NCBI GenBank assembly: GCA_023374025.1
Contig: SIJG01000084.1
Location: 241,159 to 305,158, forward strand
Length of the DNA: 64,000 nt
Reading direction: 5' to 3'
Source of the DNA: Heterodera schachtii
Lineage: Eukaryota > Nematoda > Chromadorea > Rhabditida > Heteroderidae
Shown here: piece after piece, positions 12,362 to 26,200 of the stretch
Layout of the letters: the number at the start of each line of letters is the position of its first letter
Numbering within the stretch: position 1 is the first letter of the stretch
Made by a program: the position numbers and the translations under genes
Notes under the pieces: model-generated
Told to the model about the DNA's origin: nothing
The model's database searches: none
What the model saw: only the letters and a program-made list of their open reading frames with translations

Positions 12362-12656
12362 GATATAGATAAAATTGAGCGTGTTCAAAAATTTTTCACA
12401 AGAAAAGTACTTAGAAAATGTTGTTTTCTTTATAAAAAAATATGGGGAAAGATTAGATATCACTGAATTACACAAATTAGAAGAAAGAAGAAAAATCAAT
12501 GGTTTAACAACAGCTTTTAAAATTATTAAACGGTTCACCAGCCGCGACGCTGAGAAAAGTTTCTTTTTCCCAGAAAGGCCCAGGAGGCCTTACTTGAAAC
12601 TTATAAAAACGTTTGTTATTTCAAATTTAGTAAGAACAATAGAAATCATACATTAA
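12362..12656 (+). pseudogene. Non-LTR (LINE, CR1-like) reverse transcriptase C-terminal remnant
   Basis: The plus-strand frame from 12362 gives DIDKIERVQKFFTRKVLRKC, the typical thumb-side sequence of LINE reverse transcriptases (family form: IEKVQRRFTR). About 70 bases on, the reading continues in a different frame (phase of 12375) with KYGERLDITELHKLEERRKI and then NGLTTAFKIIKRFTS, matching the family pattern YxERLxxLxLxxLxxRR...DLIxxFKI. The frame change and the lack of upstream polymerase motifs make this a short, broken fossil. It lies between two copies of the paired GC-hairpin repeat. Family-level assignment is by motif only. Confidence 0.75.
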
Positions 12657-12659
12657 AAA

Positions 12660-12672
12660 GGGGGGGGGGGTT
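12660..12672 (+). repeat. Poly-G tract
   Basis: A run of about 12 G follows the reverse-transcriptase fossil. Confidence 0.85.
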
Positions 12673-12730
12673 AACCAAAATTTTTGCGAAATGGTCCAGC
12701 CATGTAATTTGACGACCTTTTTTTTTTTGT

Positions 12731-12755
12731 TCGGCGGCGCCGATAGGCGCCGCCG
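12731..12755. repeat. GC hairpin, copy 5
   Basis: CGGCGGCGCC-GATA-GGCGCCGCCG. Here the usual T of the left arm is C, giving a C-G pair instead of T-G. Confidence 0.85.
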
Positions 12756-12864
12756 AAATTTTTTTGTAATTTTAATGCTATTTGTTAGCAGATTTTGTCA
12801 AAAAAAATGACCAAATTTGAGATTTTGGGCTAATTTTTTATGAAAAAATTGGATTTTTTGGGGG

Positions 12865-12890
12865 CCGGCGGTGCCGATAGGCGCCGCCGG
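12865..12890. repeat. GC hairpin, copy 6
   Basis: CCGGCGGTGCC-GATA-GGCGCCGCCGG, full stem. With copy 5 it repeats the 11951-12140 unit, including the shared AT spacer. Confidence 0.85.
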
Positions 12891-12965
12891 GGGAAAATTT
12901 TCAGAATTTTTAATGAATTTTGTTAAGAAAATAGCCAAATTTTTTAGAAATTTGCCTTTTTTCCC

Positions 12966-13095
12966 TTCGCCGGCGACCCCCCCCCCCCCCACCTCTTTTA
13001 CACCGGCCCCCCCTCGATGCGAAATGGTCAGACATTTTGAGCACTTTGCGGGCGAAATGGGGGGGGGGTCGACCCCCCCCCCCCCCCCCCCCTTA
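12966..13095. repeat. Poly-C / poly-G block
   Basis: Runs of C (about 12975, 13072-13092) and G (13060-13068) around GCGAAATGG. Frames on either strand (12798-13136, 12871-13107) are low-complexity artefacts. Confidence 0.8.
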
Positions 13096-16000
13096 TATTT
13101 TGTATGATAGAAATTAGGAAACAAATAAAGAAACATAAAAGATAATAATGATGAAGCTATAAATATAAATAGGCTTTCAATTTTTTATAAAAATTTATTA
13201 TTATAGAATATTTTAAAATATATGAAAATTATGTGGGAAATTAATCGTCATAAAATTATTAAAACTTCACAGAGATATGCACCATCGTTGTCTTCTGCGC
13301 TAAATGGTAGCGGTGTGGACACATGCTTTATGTCAAACTTACACAAATGTGTAAATGAAAAAATAAATAATATTTATAAAATATCAATATTTAAAATAAA
13401 TTATTACAAATAAATAATTTTAAAAAATCACAAAAAGTTAATATATTATAATTTGGGGAACCGGAGATAAAGAAATTCACGAAAAATAAAATTAGACTGT
13501 CGAAATAATGAAACCTTTATTCTTGTATATTCATTTAATAAGCACCTTGAAAAAATTTGTGAGTTCAAAAAGGAATAAAAAAGAAAATCAATTTAATAAA
13601 ACATAACAAAAGAAAAAATTAAGCAAATAAAGAATTCTGAAGGAATAAAAAATAAAAAATTTATTGAATTTACGGAAAATAAGTGATTTTTAAAAAGTAA
13701 ATTAAACATAATTTTAGGTATGTAATAATAGATTTCAAAATAAGATTTTAAATCAATTAATAATTTTATTTATGAACTACCATTTAAACATATTATCCCA
13801 TAACTTTAATAATTAACTTTTTCAATTTTCAAAAAATAATAAACGATTGCTATCCTTGAAAGTCCTTTTTAAGTATGAAAGCGCGCAAAAAAATTAATAT
13901 TTATAATTTAACATCAATAAATCATAAAATTGATAATTTTTATTGATATTGAAATTAAACGACAGAACTTAAATCAATATTTCAATCCAAAAAACTACAA
14001 AATGAAGAATTATGAGAAATAAATAATAATTTTATAATCTTATTATAATCACTTAAAAAAACTAAAGATTATATTTAAAGTGCCGATTTAAAAGGGCCCA
14101 AGACCGGATTAAAATCTCGAGAGCCGAAATTCATAATTAGGAAAATTAACATCAGAAAGATGAATAAAACGCATAATAGAAAAGAAATAAAGCCTTTTAA
14201 AAAAAGCAAAAATGTTAATGATATTTTTTATAAATAAATAATTTTTCAAATAGCTAATATTACTTAAATTTAAATAAAAAAATTTTATTTAAAAAACATT
14301 AATAAAAAATTAGATAATAAACAATGTTAAAATTCAAATAATATTTATAGTTTCTAAAGAATGGAAAATATCACTATAAATAAAGGAATCATTATATCAA
14401 AAACCTAAAATCATATATTCCTTCCCCAATAAACGTAGATTAGATTAAAATAAAATATTTTATGTTAAGATTAAAAGATATATTAACATAATAAATTCAA
14501 AAAAAAATTTCTTAAATAAAATATTTATTTTGTAAAAACGTTTAAAAATGTTCATAAATAAAATAAAAGCAAACGCACAGCCGTTTCGCTAATAGGTTCT
14601 ATAAACTAAATTCTTTATTAAGTAGTAAAAAATAAAAAATAATAAATTGCACAATACATCAGAACAAATTTTACAAAATAAAGAAAATCAAATAAATTAA
14701 TTATTCTCTAATGAATCAATAAAGACCACAAAAGCTTTTTTAAACATATTATTTATTTTCATAACTATTTATTTTCATTTTTGCTAAAAGCTATTTATAT
14801 AAAATAAAATAAATAAAACTATAAATAATGGACCAAAATATAACAATACATTGATAAAATTCACTAAAAACTTAATTAAATTTAATTAAAAATTTATTAT
14901 TTAGAATTTTTATCAACAATAAAACAATAACAGCATGGGAAATAGTAACGGTAGGTTTCTTTATTTTTGTTTTAAAAATCGGATTAGAAGGAATAAATTT
15001 CTAATTAATTTATGCTATAGTAGAGAATAGGAAAACCAATTAAATAAGGAAAAATAAAAATTTATTATAATAATACCAATGTTAAGGATGGAGGGTGAAA
15101 TTTTTCACCATAAAGATTTCATTAACGTATTGTAATAAACAATACAAAATAAGAGAAAAACCTACAGTAAATATTTAAATGTAAGAAAATAATTTTTCAG
15201 AAAAATTGATAAAAAAATAAAAATTGGTTTCTTTGAAATGAACATAAAATAAAGGAGATGTCATTTAGTTGAAAATACAAAAATTCTAATAAATTGTCGA
15301 ACGTATAAAGAAAAATTTCTCAGGAAGTTAACAAGCTTAAAAGATACAATTAAATTAAAGATGACATTGTATCACTACGAGAAAGATGGAAAAAGGCAAG
15401 AGAATATGAAAAACATTGATCACTAAAATTAAATATTTAATGCGGATGAAAAAAAAAATATATTTTTAATAAAAAAAAAATCGAAAAAGTTTAATAAATA
15501 AAGCTATTATACTGGATTTTTCTGGCAGAAATATAATACAAACTGGTGAATTTTCAACGAAAAAATATAATAAATTTGTATCCAAAAAATCTTTATTAAA
15601 TTTTTCAAATATTAAATATTAAAAACTGATTAACAGCACATAAATTAAAAAATCAACCCATTAATACTTGTATATTCATTTCATTTACAAAATTATTTTT
15701 AGTTATTAGTAAATTCAGAAATACAAAACATAAAAAATTATATAATAAAAAATGAGATAAAAAAATCAAGACATTGCATGACGTAGGTCACAAGTTCTAT
15801 GTTAATAAAAATTCATAACATTACAAATTTTAAACAAAACTTACAAAGATAAAAATAATGACATAAGCATGTTTGATATTTTCACTATAAGGCCGAAAGT
15901 TATTATTAATGAAAATTAACAAACAAAATAAAAAATTTAAAATAAACGCTTGATAAATTATTCCAATAAAAATACATGATGAATCGTGGAAAAATTTAAA

Positions 16001-16679
16001 AAAGGAGGATCTCACCAAATCTGTCAACTAATTCATTGTCGACGACAAGACAGTTACAAAATATATTATTGGGGGTGGGGGGAATTACTGGCCTAATAAA
16101 AACAATAAAAGTAAAATATTTTAAAAATTACATTTAAAAATACTTTTCTTTGTTTCTACAATTCCATTCCTTAAAGAATAAATGAATAATAGTTATATAA
16201 TGTAATTTTTGTTCATTTACAGAAAAAAACCATTTATAGTTTCATTATTGGGAACACTTTTTACAAGTGTCAAATAAATAAAATAGGAAAATAATTTAAA
16301 TATATACCATTAAAATAATTAAAAACAATAATGCTTTTAAAATTTAAGTTAAAACTTTATTTATTTAATAAAAGCAATCAATTTGAAGATATAGAAAAAC
16401 ATATTTTTTTATATAATAAATTTAAAAAATTAAACAAAATAGAGAAGAAAATATTTATGAATAATAAAAAATGGATGATAAATTAAATTACATTGAGAGC
16501 ATCTAAAAACGAGTAACAGGTATTGAAGGAATAAAAAAGTTTGAATGGTTTCTATTAATTGGAATAATTTTCTTTTATGAACGTGAAATAATTATCGCAA
16601 TAGTAATTCTGAAAATTAAGAATCTAAAAGTGAGAAGGCGAAATGACGAGGGAAAAATTTTACGAATCTTTTTCCGAAA

Positions 16680-17010
16680 ATGGGGTGTTAAGTTAGAATT
16701 AAGACACTTTTTCTGAAGGCTGTAACTTTTTGAGTTGAGCTTTAAAAAATCTGAAAAAATTCATCTAAGCTTTCTTTTTGGTACTAATCAAAAAAGCCAA
16801 TTGCAACAAATTGATCAGGTCGCTCCTCCTCATAGTAATCTGAAAATCCTAAAATGGCTTGAAACCGGTAAATTTTCAGCTTGAAAAAATTTTCATGGAA
16901 AACCATTAAGCCCATTTGATAGAGAACAAAATTCTCTACAAAATTGCCTTAAGATGAGGGCTCTATTGCGAGTTCTGCTGAGGGATGCTTTGTTAAATAT
17001 CGACTACCCA
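16680..17010. repeat. Dispersed repeat R3, copy 1
   Basis: CTGAAAAAATTCATCTAAGC, AATCAAAAAAGCCAATTGCA, AAAATGGCTTGAAACCGG and ACAAAATTCTCTAC occur here in the same order as their variants at 19070-19410. Confidence 0.65.
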
Positions 17011-17029
17011 AAAACTGATAAGAATCGAT

Positions 17030-17165
17030 GTAAAAAATTTTCAAAAAATACACCCCTAAGAATAGACTTAAAAATTTTTTTAAATGCACCCCCTAAGAAT
17101 TGGAAAACTTTCTAAAAAATTCTTCTCAGAAAATATTTTTGGCAAAATTTTTGGTTTAAAAAATG
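17030..17165. repeat. CACCCCTAAGAAT repeat fragment
   Basis: AAAATACACCCCTAAGAATA and a second CACCCCCTAAGAATTGGAAA match, in complement, the GATTCTTAGGGGTGTATTTT units of 49400-49510, 52320-52430, 57390-57480, 60620-60720 and 62510. Confidence 0.7.
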
Positions 17166-17823
17166 TCAATTTTTGCTAAGAAAATATTAAAAAGGAAAGC
17201 GTATGAGTTGCTCTTACTTAATATAGAGAAAATATTTTAATAAGGTCTTCCAAAAGGTACAAAATTAACACGAAAAAATAAATGTACTAAAGAGAGTATT
17301 CAATTCTTCCTGCCGCAATAATAAAAAGAAAAGCGTAATTCAATAAATTAATTTAAATTTTGTAAAAAGCTTAATTTGCATCTAAACACTAATTATAATG
17401 AAACAATATTTTATTTGCAAAAATTTATGCAAAATGATTAAATAAAATTTAATACACTGGGACGCAAAATGTATCCTTGTAGCTGGTTCAATTTATATTT
17501 ACCACTAAAAAGTAATCGTATGCTAGCTATCTCATGCAGTAGAATAGTAATATTAACCAACTAATTATATAACAATTAATTAACTCAATTGATTTATAAA
17601 TTAACTTACATAAAAGATTAAATGTTCAAAAAACAACCTTCTTTCATTGTACAATATTAAATTAAAATTGTAAAGGAATATATTTATTTATTTATTTGGT
17701 AATGCATTATGTGAAAAAACAAACATTCCGAAGAAATTAGAATAAGGAAAACTGAATATAAATAATAATTGGTTATTTTTGTTTGTAAAATAAATAAGGC
17801 AAAACCAAAATAAATTATTTTAC

Positions 17824-18415
17824 AGTCAAGTCAGAAATTCAAACAGATTGAATTTAGAGAATTTTTGTGAAACTTAAAACTTTGAATTACACATGATACG
17901 AAGAAAGAAAACTAAGATAAAAAATTAATAAATAATTTTTAAAAATAAAAATAAAGGAAAAAACCTTGAATAAAAAAATCAAATTTATTTTGTGTTTATA
18001 AATTTAATAACATATTTACAAAAATTTACAGCTTGTAACAATCTAAAGTGATACAAAATATAAACTTTTTATTTAACAAAAGCTTCGTCTGCGGAAATGG
18101 TTAAATCGGTTTTGAAGAACATGACTTGAAATTTCCGAATAAATTTTTACTTAAATAAACGGATAAATTATTATAAAAGGTAGAAAAACATATTTAACAA
18201 TTTATTTACAAAACAAATATTATTTGATTAACTATTTTATGTTTGCTATGGAAAACGTAGTGAAATACCTCCATGGAAAACAATTTTTATGTCATAAAAT
18301 CATTGCATTATAAACATATAATTTCTTCTAAGCAAGCATAATGATTAAATACAAAACTGAATTTTAGAATAGAAACCAGATTTTTTTTGACTAAATCGCA
18401 GCAATATCTTCACTA
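17824..18415. repeat. Dispersed repeat R2, copy 2
   Basis: Counterpart of 9240-10030, lacking its internal tandem duplication. Confidence 0.75.
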
Positions 18416-19069
18416 CATAATTATTCATCTTGTAATAGAAATTAAATGTTAACCAAAATAACAAATTATTTAAAATTATTTTTATAAAAGATTTATAAAG
18501 TAATGTAAACTAATAAAAAAATTTCTAAAAATTTGGCAGTTGTATGATAAAATTGATAGCAAAGTGCCAGATCAAAAAATGTTTTAAAATTTTGAAAGTC
18601 AACAAAGGAAGTGAAAAGGGCTGTGAGATCACAAGAACTTGTATAAATAAGAAAAACATGATTTAAAGAGAACAACTGTAAGTAAGACGAAATAAATGAT
18701 TATAAATGTATCCCTAAACACCAACTTATGGAAAAAATAAAATATTTTATTAAAATAAGAAATTCAATAAATGCTTTATTAATGCATCACTCATGACCAA
18801 ATGAAAAATAATTCACGAATTATATAATAAATAAATATAATAAAAATAGTAACTTAAACAATTATAAATTTTTTTCAATTAAAAAAACAACAAATATTAA
18901 GCCTTTAACGTTGTCAATTAATTGATTTAAAAGAAATAAACTGATTTTAAACAACATTTACAACAAAAATTTGTATCGTCAAATTTCTTTAACAAAAAAA
19001 TAGAAATCTCTGAATACAGATATGATATAATTTATTTATTTATATAAATGTTTAAAATTTATTTTTTAG

Positions 19070-19410
19070 TTGTCAGAATGATCACAAAATTCTCTACTAC
19101 CGAATTGCTTTTGGGATAGTAGGTCTACGATTAATAACCGCTGATTCTGAAAAAATCCTGCTAAGCTAACTTTTGATACTTATCAAAAAAGTCTCTTACA
19201 CCAACTTGATCAAATCATTCCTTCATGGTGATCTGAAAAGCCAAAAATGGCTTGAAATCGGGAAAAAACTCGAAAAAAATTCCTAGGGGGTTAGGAAACT
19301 CTTTCTGGATAATTTGAGTAGGCCTATCAGAAGGAATAAAAAATTCTCTACCGAATTGACTTTTGAATCATGGGTCTACGACTAATACCCGCAGAGTGTC
19401 ATAGGGTGTC
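19070..19410. repeat. Dispersed repeat R3, copy 2
   Basis: Counterpart of 16680-17010. It contains two further internal copies of AAATTCTCTAC..GAATTG (19089 and 19351), so the unit may itself be repeated. Confidence 0.6.
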
Positions 19411-22400
19411 TGTTTAAACGAGGGAAGAATCTTCACATAATTATAGCTAATTGTAAGTCCTTCACATTCCAGCACAATAAGTTCCGCAAAGGAGCGGGCT
19501 AATATAGCAGAAAGGGTATTTTATTATCAGAACACGAAAGATATATAATTAAATAATAAGAAATTAAATTGTCGAAATTGTTGTTTAAAAAAAATTGACT
19601 CGCATCTTAAATTAATTAATATAAAACTTTGATAAAAATTATTTCTAAAGAAAATCAAACAAAATAAGCAAATTAATTTTAACTATATAAAAAGTACGTT
19701 TTCTAAACAAGCAAATATAGTACCGGAAAACAGTCATCGTACTAAATGTGGAGTGCTTGATTATTTATTAAATAAACAAAATCTTTAAAAAATAATAGTA
19801 GAATATTCGAGTAGAAAAAAAAACAAATAATGGAAGAAAAAATTTTATTTTTAAATAAAAAATATTACTTTTTTTCAAACAGTTATTAGAGAAGTTCCAT
19901 TAAAAAATAAAATACTTTTTAATCTTAATTAAAATTATTCATCTTTAAAGAATTAAAAAATATATTTGTATATATACTAAATTTTATTATATATAACTTT
20001 TATCTACAAATAAAATAAATGTGAAAAAAATCCGAAAAAAATAATAAATTAAAATAATCTCAGCATATCTACAGAAAATTAAATATCAGATCGTGATGAC
20101 TTTTTAATTAAAATAATAAATTTCTGAGGAAACTTTGACAAAATGTTAATGAAATCAGCATTCTGGTTACCAATAATGTAAATGAAATCATTAAAAAAAG
20201 AACAATATATAAATTCAATAACAAATATAAAAGCATTATGTTAATTAAAAATATAAATACAAAAATTTTTTAGAATAAAAAAAATATTTTGGATTATTTA
20301 ATTGTAGGGAACTGTCAACCATTTAAATAAATAATCTAGAATAATTATTTATAAATTTTTTATGGAAGGTGTCGGAGCTCCGAAAAGTTAAAATTTGGTT
20401 TTGGAATAAAATGGGCTCAAAAGATGAAAGGTAGTGTGATCAATCGTCGTCCTCTCTTCACCGTCCGATGTTAAAGATATTTTGTTAGTTGACAAATAAA
20501 AAATGAATAAATTATGAAAAGTTATTAAATAATGCCGAAATGAAAAGAATAAATATGATTTGAATAATATTTTAATTGCATAAAATAAAAATTAATACTT
20601 ATATTTATATATGAATTAAAAAAGAGGGAGATTGAAAACATCGAAATACGTGAATGAATTGACTTTAAATATAAAACATTATAGGTTATATAATAAAATT
20701 TTTCTTAGATAAATAACTGTTAACACTAAGTATAGAATTTATTTAAAGAAAAATTTTAATTGGAGCAGAAGTTTAATTTTCATTGTAAATAATGGAGCCA
20801 GCCAACCATATAATAAAATCTATCTCGAGCAAGAATACTAACCAGTACGTACTAAATTTATTACACCATCATTAATAATTAAAATATTGTCAGTCAATTT
20901 AAATGACACAAAGAGATAAAAAAAAATACAAAAAATCTATGAATACAAGCAAAAATATAACTAAGAAAATAAAAATTTTAACAGTAAATTAATCATTAAA
21001 ATAATTTTAAGTATATGATAAGAATTATGTTCGATTAGACCGCGGCAACATAACTTTGGAACGGTACGGCCACGTGCTGTAGGAAAAAATATTATAAAAG
21101 ATCGAAAATGTACCTTTAAAAAAATATTTATTTCAATGTTAAAAGGCAATAATTAAAATTCAATTATATAGAAACGAAAATAATGAAAAAGTACAACTAA
21201 TATTTAACAAATAATCTGTGCAATTAAATTTGAATAAACAATCACATAATTTATAAGATTTATATAAAATAAAACCAATCAAATAATATATATATTTAGA
21301 TTAAAAAAATATGAATTATAACACAACAAATTATTGGCAATGATACCAAAAAACATTTTCTGACAACAGCTCGAATTTATTAACATTAAATTATTTAATT
21401 AAAACAAATATTGCGGAAAAATAATACCAATATTATTTAGTATTAGGCGTAAATGATTTTTAAGGTCATGAATTTGAAATGATTTAATTTTAAAAAACAC
21501 TTGTTTATTTGTTAAACTGATACCATGGGCACACAAAGTCAACAGATCAAGTTTTTAATGACAAATAAAACTATTGTTTGGTTATCTTTTAAGATAGCAT
21601 TTAAATATTGTCATGAAATTATCTATAGAGATTTAAAATAATTTATAAATTTAATCGTAATAAAATTAATCAAAAAATAATATTATAAAATATTCTTTTG
21701 GTGTTAAAGGATGAGAGATCAAGAATTAGATGATCAAGAATTCTGTAAATTAAATATAAATTAATTATTTGAGTAAATTTGAAGGAATCTAAATGCAGAA
21801 ATAATTAGATGCGCAATTCATGATAAATGCGTCTAACGAAAAGCATGATGTTTAAAAACAAAAATTTACGTCCAACTGAAAATTCATAAAATTATTCCAA
21901 AAAGAATTTAAGCAGAATGTGTTAAAAAAATTATTTATTAATTGTAAACAAAAACAAGTAAATATTAAATTATAATATTCTGATAAAAAATATATAATAA
22001 ACATACAAAGAAACATTTATAGTCAGTCCATTTCTTATTTTATAAACAGCCGAAAAGCAAAAAAGAAAATTAAAATATCTTTAAAAAATACAAACAAAAA
22101 AAGGTAAGAAGCATGTTAATAAAAAATGTACAATATTTTATTAAAATTTTTAAATCAAAAAAACCCTAAAGAAATTAAAAATATTAATGTAAAATGGAGA
22201 TTAAACAAAACTAAAAAATTAGTAAAAGAAAAATTCGTGAAACATTAGAAAATTAATCAAACAAGAAGACATATTTTTGATATGCTAATGAAAATATGAT
22301 GAGAAACTTACTTCCCATGAAAATGAAAAACTGTTAATATTAACAATATAAGTAATATAAAATCAAATTAAAAAAATTAAAATCAAATAAATAAATTTTC

Positions 22401-23279
22401 GTTCAAAAATGATTAAACTCAAAAAAATCAAAATAATTCATTTAGCACATAACAATCTTTGACTTTAGTCATATCGAAAAAAAAATTGCGGTGCAGAACA
22501 AGAAAGAAAGATGGTCACCCATCACTCTTTAAACGCTCCAAATATGTACATGATATCACATATTAAATAAATCAGTAAAATAAAAATGATTTACTGAAAT
22601 AAGTCAAATAAAAATTTAAATAGGTAAATTTTTATGATTATACATGTATGAGACTTCACATAAAAAACAACTGCTTATACAAGATGTATCACCAGGAGGT
22701 TCTAAAAAACCTAATATATAAAATAATTACCTAACAGTATATGTATTTTTTAGAATCTGCTTTAATCAATTAAAATTAATAGAATGTAAAAATTACTTGG
22801 TAAATTTAAAGAGCATTATAATTTATTTGGCCAAAAAAATTCATATGAACCTTAATCTTTTCTAAAAATAATGAAAATAATATTTTTAAGCTAAATGAAA
22901 AATTGTAATTGTGATATCCAAGAAGGAAGCCAGCTCGACGTAAACATTCAATAAATTATTTAATATTTTTTATCCGGAATAACTTGATGATAATAAAAAA
23001 AATACTTAATTATTCATATAATTAAAATGGATTAATGAAAACCAATAATTTTATCTAAATATAAAAACAATAAATCAAGGTTCAACTCAAAATGCGCTTG
23101 CTATTATAGAGTACAAGACGAGATTTATGCAAGCTTTAATCATTTTGTATGAAAAAGCATTTTCATTTTTTATTTGTGAATAAAGTCAAAAATACATATA
23201 TTCAAAAATAGTGAAAGTAAAAAGATTTACTGGCATAAAATAATCTTAAAATTGTGGATTGAGGACCTAATTTCTTACA

Positions 23280-26200
23280 ATGAACTATAAATTAAATTTT
23301 ATGCAGCCGTATTTTTAATTCCAATTCTTTCGTCATATTTTCACTGCCGAATTGTCTATTATCCAATTTCCAACTTCTGAATTATATTATTAAACGCCCA
23401 ACTTTGGAATTTAAACAAAGTTCATTAATATTCTGAAACTAGTTTTAAATTATTTATTTTTTAAGTATCGGTTTTTATTTTTATTCCTTTTTTCAAAGCA
23501 AATTTTTTATAAATATGATTTTTCGAGTACATATTATTATTTTCTTGTAATTTCACATAAAAATATTCAATTATTAGTCTTTATACAATATCATTTCATG
23601 ACGAAAATTAAAATTATTTTTTCTTTTTTAACATTTATTTTCATACCGGCAAAGGAATTGTCATCTCCAATAAATTTTTAAAAATTTTGTTTAATCAAAA
23701 TTCATCAATGAGATCGCGATTTTATGTAGCATCTAAGTTTAGTAGGTTTAGGTATTTCATTCATTTACAGTTCCTTATTAAATAAAATTTGTATAATTAT
23801 TATGAAAATTTGTTTAGAATAATCAACTTTTGCATAAATTTATTATTATTCTATCAATTACTTATTGTATTAAATTTGAATAAATTTATCATTATATATA
23901 AATCTTATTTCTTATATTATTTTAATGAACTCAAATAAATATGCAGAATTTTATAAGATTTATTTTTCAAATTTTTTGAAATAAAATTATATCAATAATA
24001 AAATATCATTGATCTTTTTTATTTAATGATTTTTATGAGATATTCAACATATTTTAGTTATATATTTTCTTATATTTGATGCTTAATTTTTCTTTGTTTT
24101 TAATTTTTAAACTAATTTTTCTAAATATATTTTCTCTTTTAAATTGAAGTTTTTATAATTTCGAGATGTTTTGTTGGCTTAATTTTAATAACCTCTAGTC
24201 GATTGATAAAAAAAATATGAAAGGTAATATTTTAACATTATTTGATTATAAAATAGAGGTAAATAATGATTGTTCATTAAAAATTATGAATATTTAATAA
24301 AAATTGATTATAAAGATTTATTATTAATTACTTTCTTTAAATTTTTTTTCTCGAAAGATGCTTGTTGTTTAGCCTTATTACATTTAAACGGCTTATAAAA
24401 TTTACATTACCATAAAATGTTTACACCTATAAAAACATAAAAACAAAGGTTCATTTTGAATATTTTTTAAATAAATAATCTTAGTATTTAAACTTTTAAT
24501 ATATTTTTGAGTTTCAGTTTTTCTTTTCATTGCTTTATTTCAATATTTTTAAATATTCAATTTCTTGTTATCAAAACATTTTCTACACTTTAAAAAGAAC
24601 ATAAATCAGAGATTCATTAAAAAAATTATTTATTTATTTTTCTTAACCAGCGATACTTTTTAAATGTTTAAAAACTCATTTTTTTCATATTTTGTATATT
24701 AATTATATCATCATTTTCGAAATATTTTCACATGGAAAATACCGCTCAATTTCAGCCTCGAATAGACAGTGTAATCTCAAAATTTTTGAATTATTTTAAT
24801 TACTGTTTATGTAATAATAATTTGTACCCTTTTGATAGTTGTAAATATATGAAAGAATTATTTTTTATATACTGTACCAATTTTAACAACGTTTTGAGAA
24901 ACAAAAAGGCTTTTTCAAACAATATGTTATTTATATATTTGAATTTAAAACGATAAACCACGTTTTGTTTAACTTTTTTAAATTGCTTTCGTCGCTTATT
25001 AATTTAATCACTTATTTATTTCTTTATAAATAAAATGAAAATGGTTTATAATTGTTTTCATCGATTTAAACACCCATTCATTAATGCTTTTCTACTGGTC
25101 TCAACAATATTTATATCTTCTACTGCTGATAAATTTAATTGTTTTAATATAATTTCCTGAAAATAGTTGGAAGTTTTGGCCGTAATTGCGTAATTCAATT
25201 TATGAAATATTTTAAATAGTCGACAAAAACTTCCTTGTTTAAAGAAATTTCTGTCAATTTTTAAAAATCTCGATTTTGATAATTTTTTTAATTTATGATT
25301 TTCGTAGAATATAAATGATAAGTATTCTTAACTTAATCATTTTTTTCTGTTCAAAATCTTATAACTAATAGCCTGAAAAATGAATTAATATATTTAAAAA
25401 ATTATTTGTAATGATTTCTAGAATAAATATTTTTTGCATCTTTGTTTTTACTCCAATTATCTTAATTACCTTCAATTATGATTGCTTCACAAAAAAATTA
25501 TATTTTTAATGCATTTATTATTTTAAATTTCACTCTAATTTTCATAATATATAAAAAAATTATATAGATTTTTTTCCGTGGAATTCTTAATAATTTGTTT
25601 TGCCTAGCATTAATAGTTAATTTTCACTTTTGTTATATTTTATCCCTTCTTAGCTTTATGATAATTTTTCCGTAAGTTGTCAACAGAACATCTCTGACGA
25701 ATTCCTTGTTCCGTACTCGTGTAAAAATCTACATATTCTCTGAGCTCAATGCGCGAGCGAAGGCCATATATAATCACATTGTTTTTTTGAGTTAACCTTT
25801 CTAATAAACCTTAATTCTTTAAAGATTTATCAAACGAAATATTAGTATAATGTTGTTGATCTTTGTAAATTTTTATATTATTTCTGTGTTGTTTTTGTTG
25901 GTTAGAATGCAGATATATTTTTTGATAAATTTTTCAAATATCTTAATATATTAAATTTATATTTAGGCTCAAATTGCTTAATAATAGTATTTGACAATTT
26001 TTTGTATTTATTTCTCAATAGTTGGAATTAGAACAACTGAATTAATGCTTTGCCTGGTTGTTATTAGAAAGTTTTATTTAATTCGTAGTCCAATTTTATT
26101 TTTAATTTATTTAACAATTCAATTAAGTATCAATGTATTCATTTATTTTTATTTTTACACAAAGTGAATGTTTTATGATTTTTTAAAAGTTAGATATATT

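Larger units (their letters stand above)
13100..23280. other. AT ocean, block 2 (A-rich + strand)
   Basis: As block 1: A-rich plus strand, no assembled gene. 13260-13370 is slightly GC-richer with a 63-codon plus frame of unknown meaning. 16120-16690 and 20340-20480 also hold GC-richer islands that I cannot assign. Repeats recognised within it are listed separately. Confidence 0.4.
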
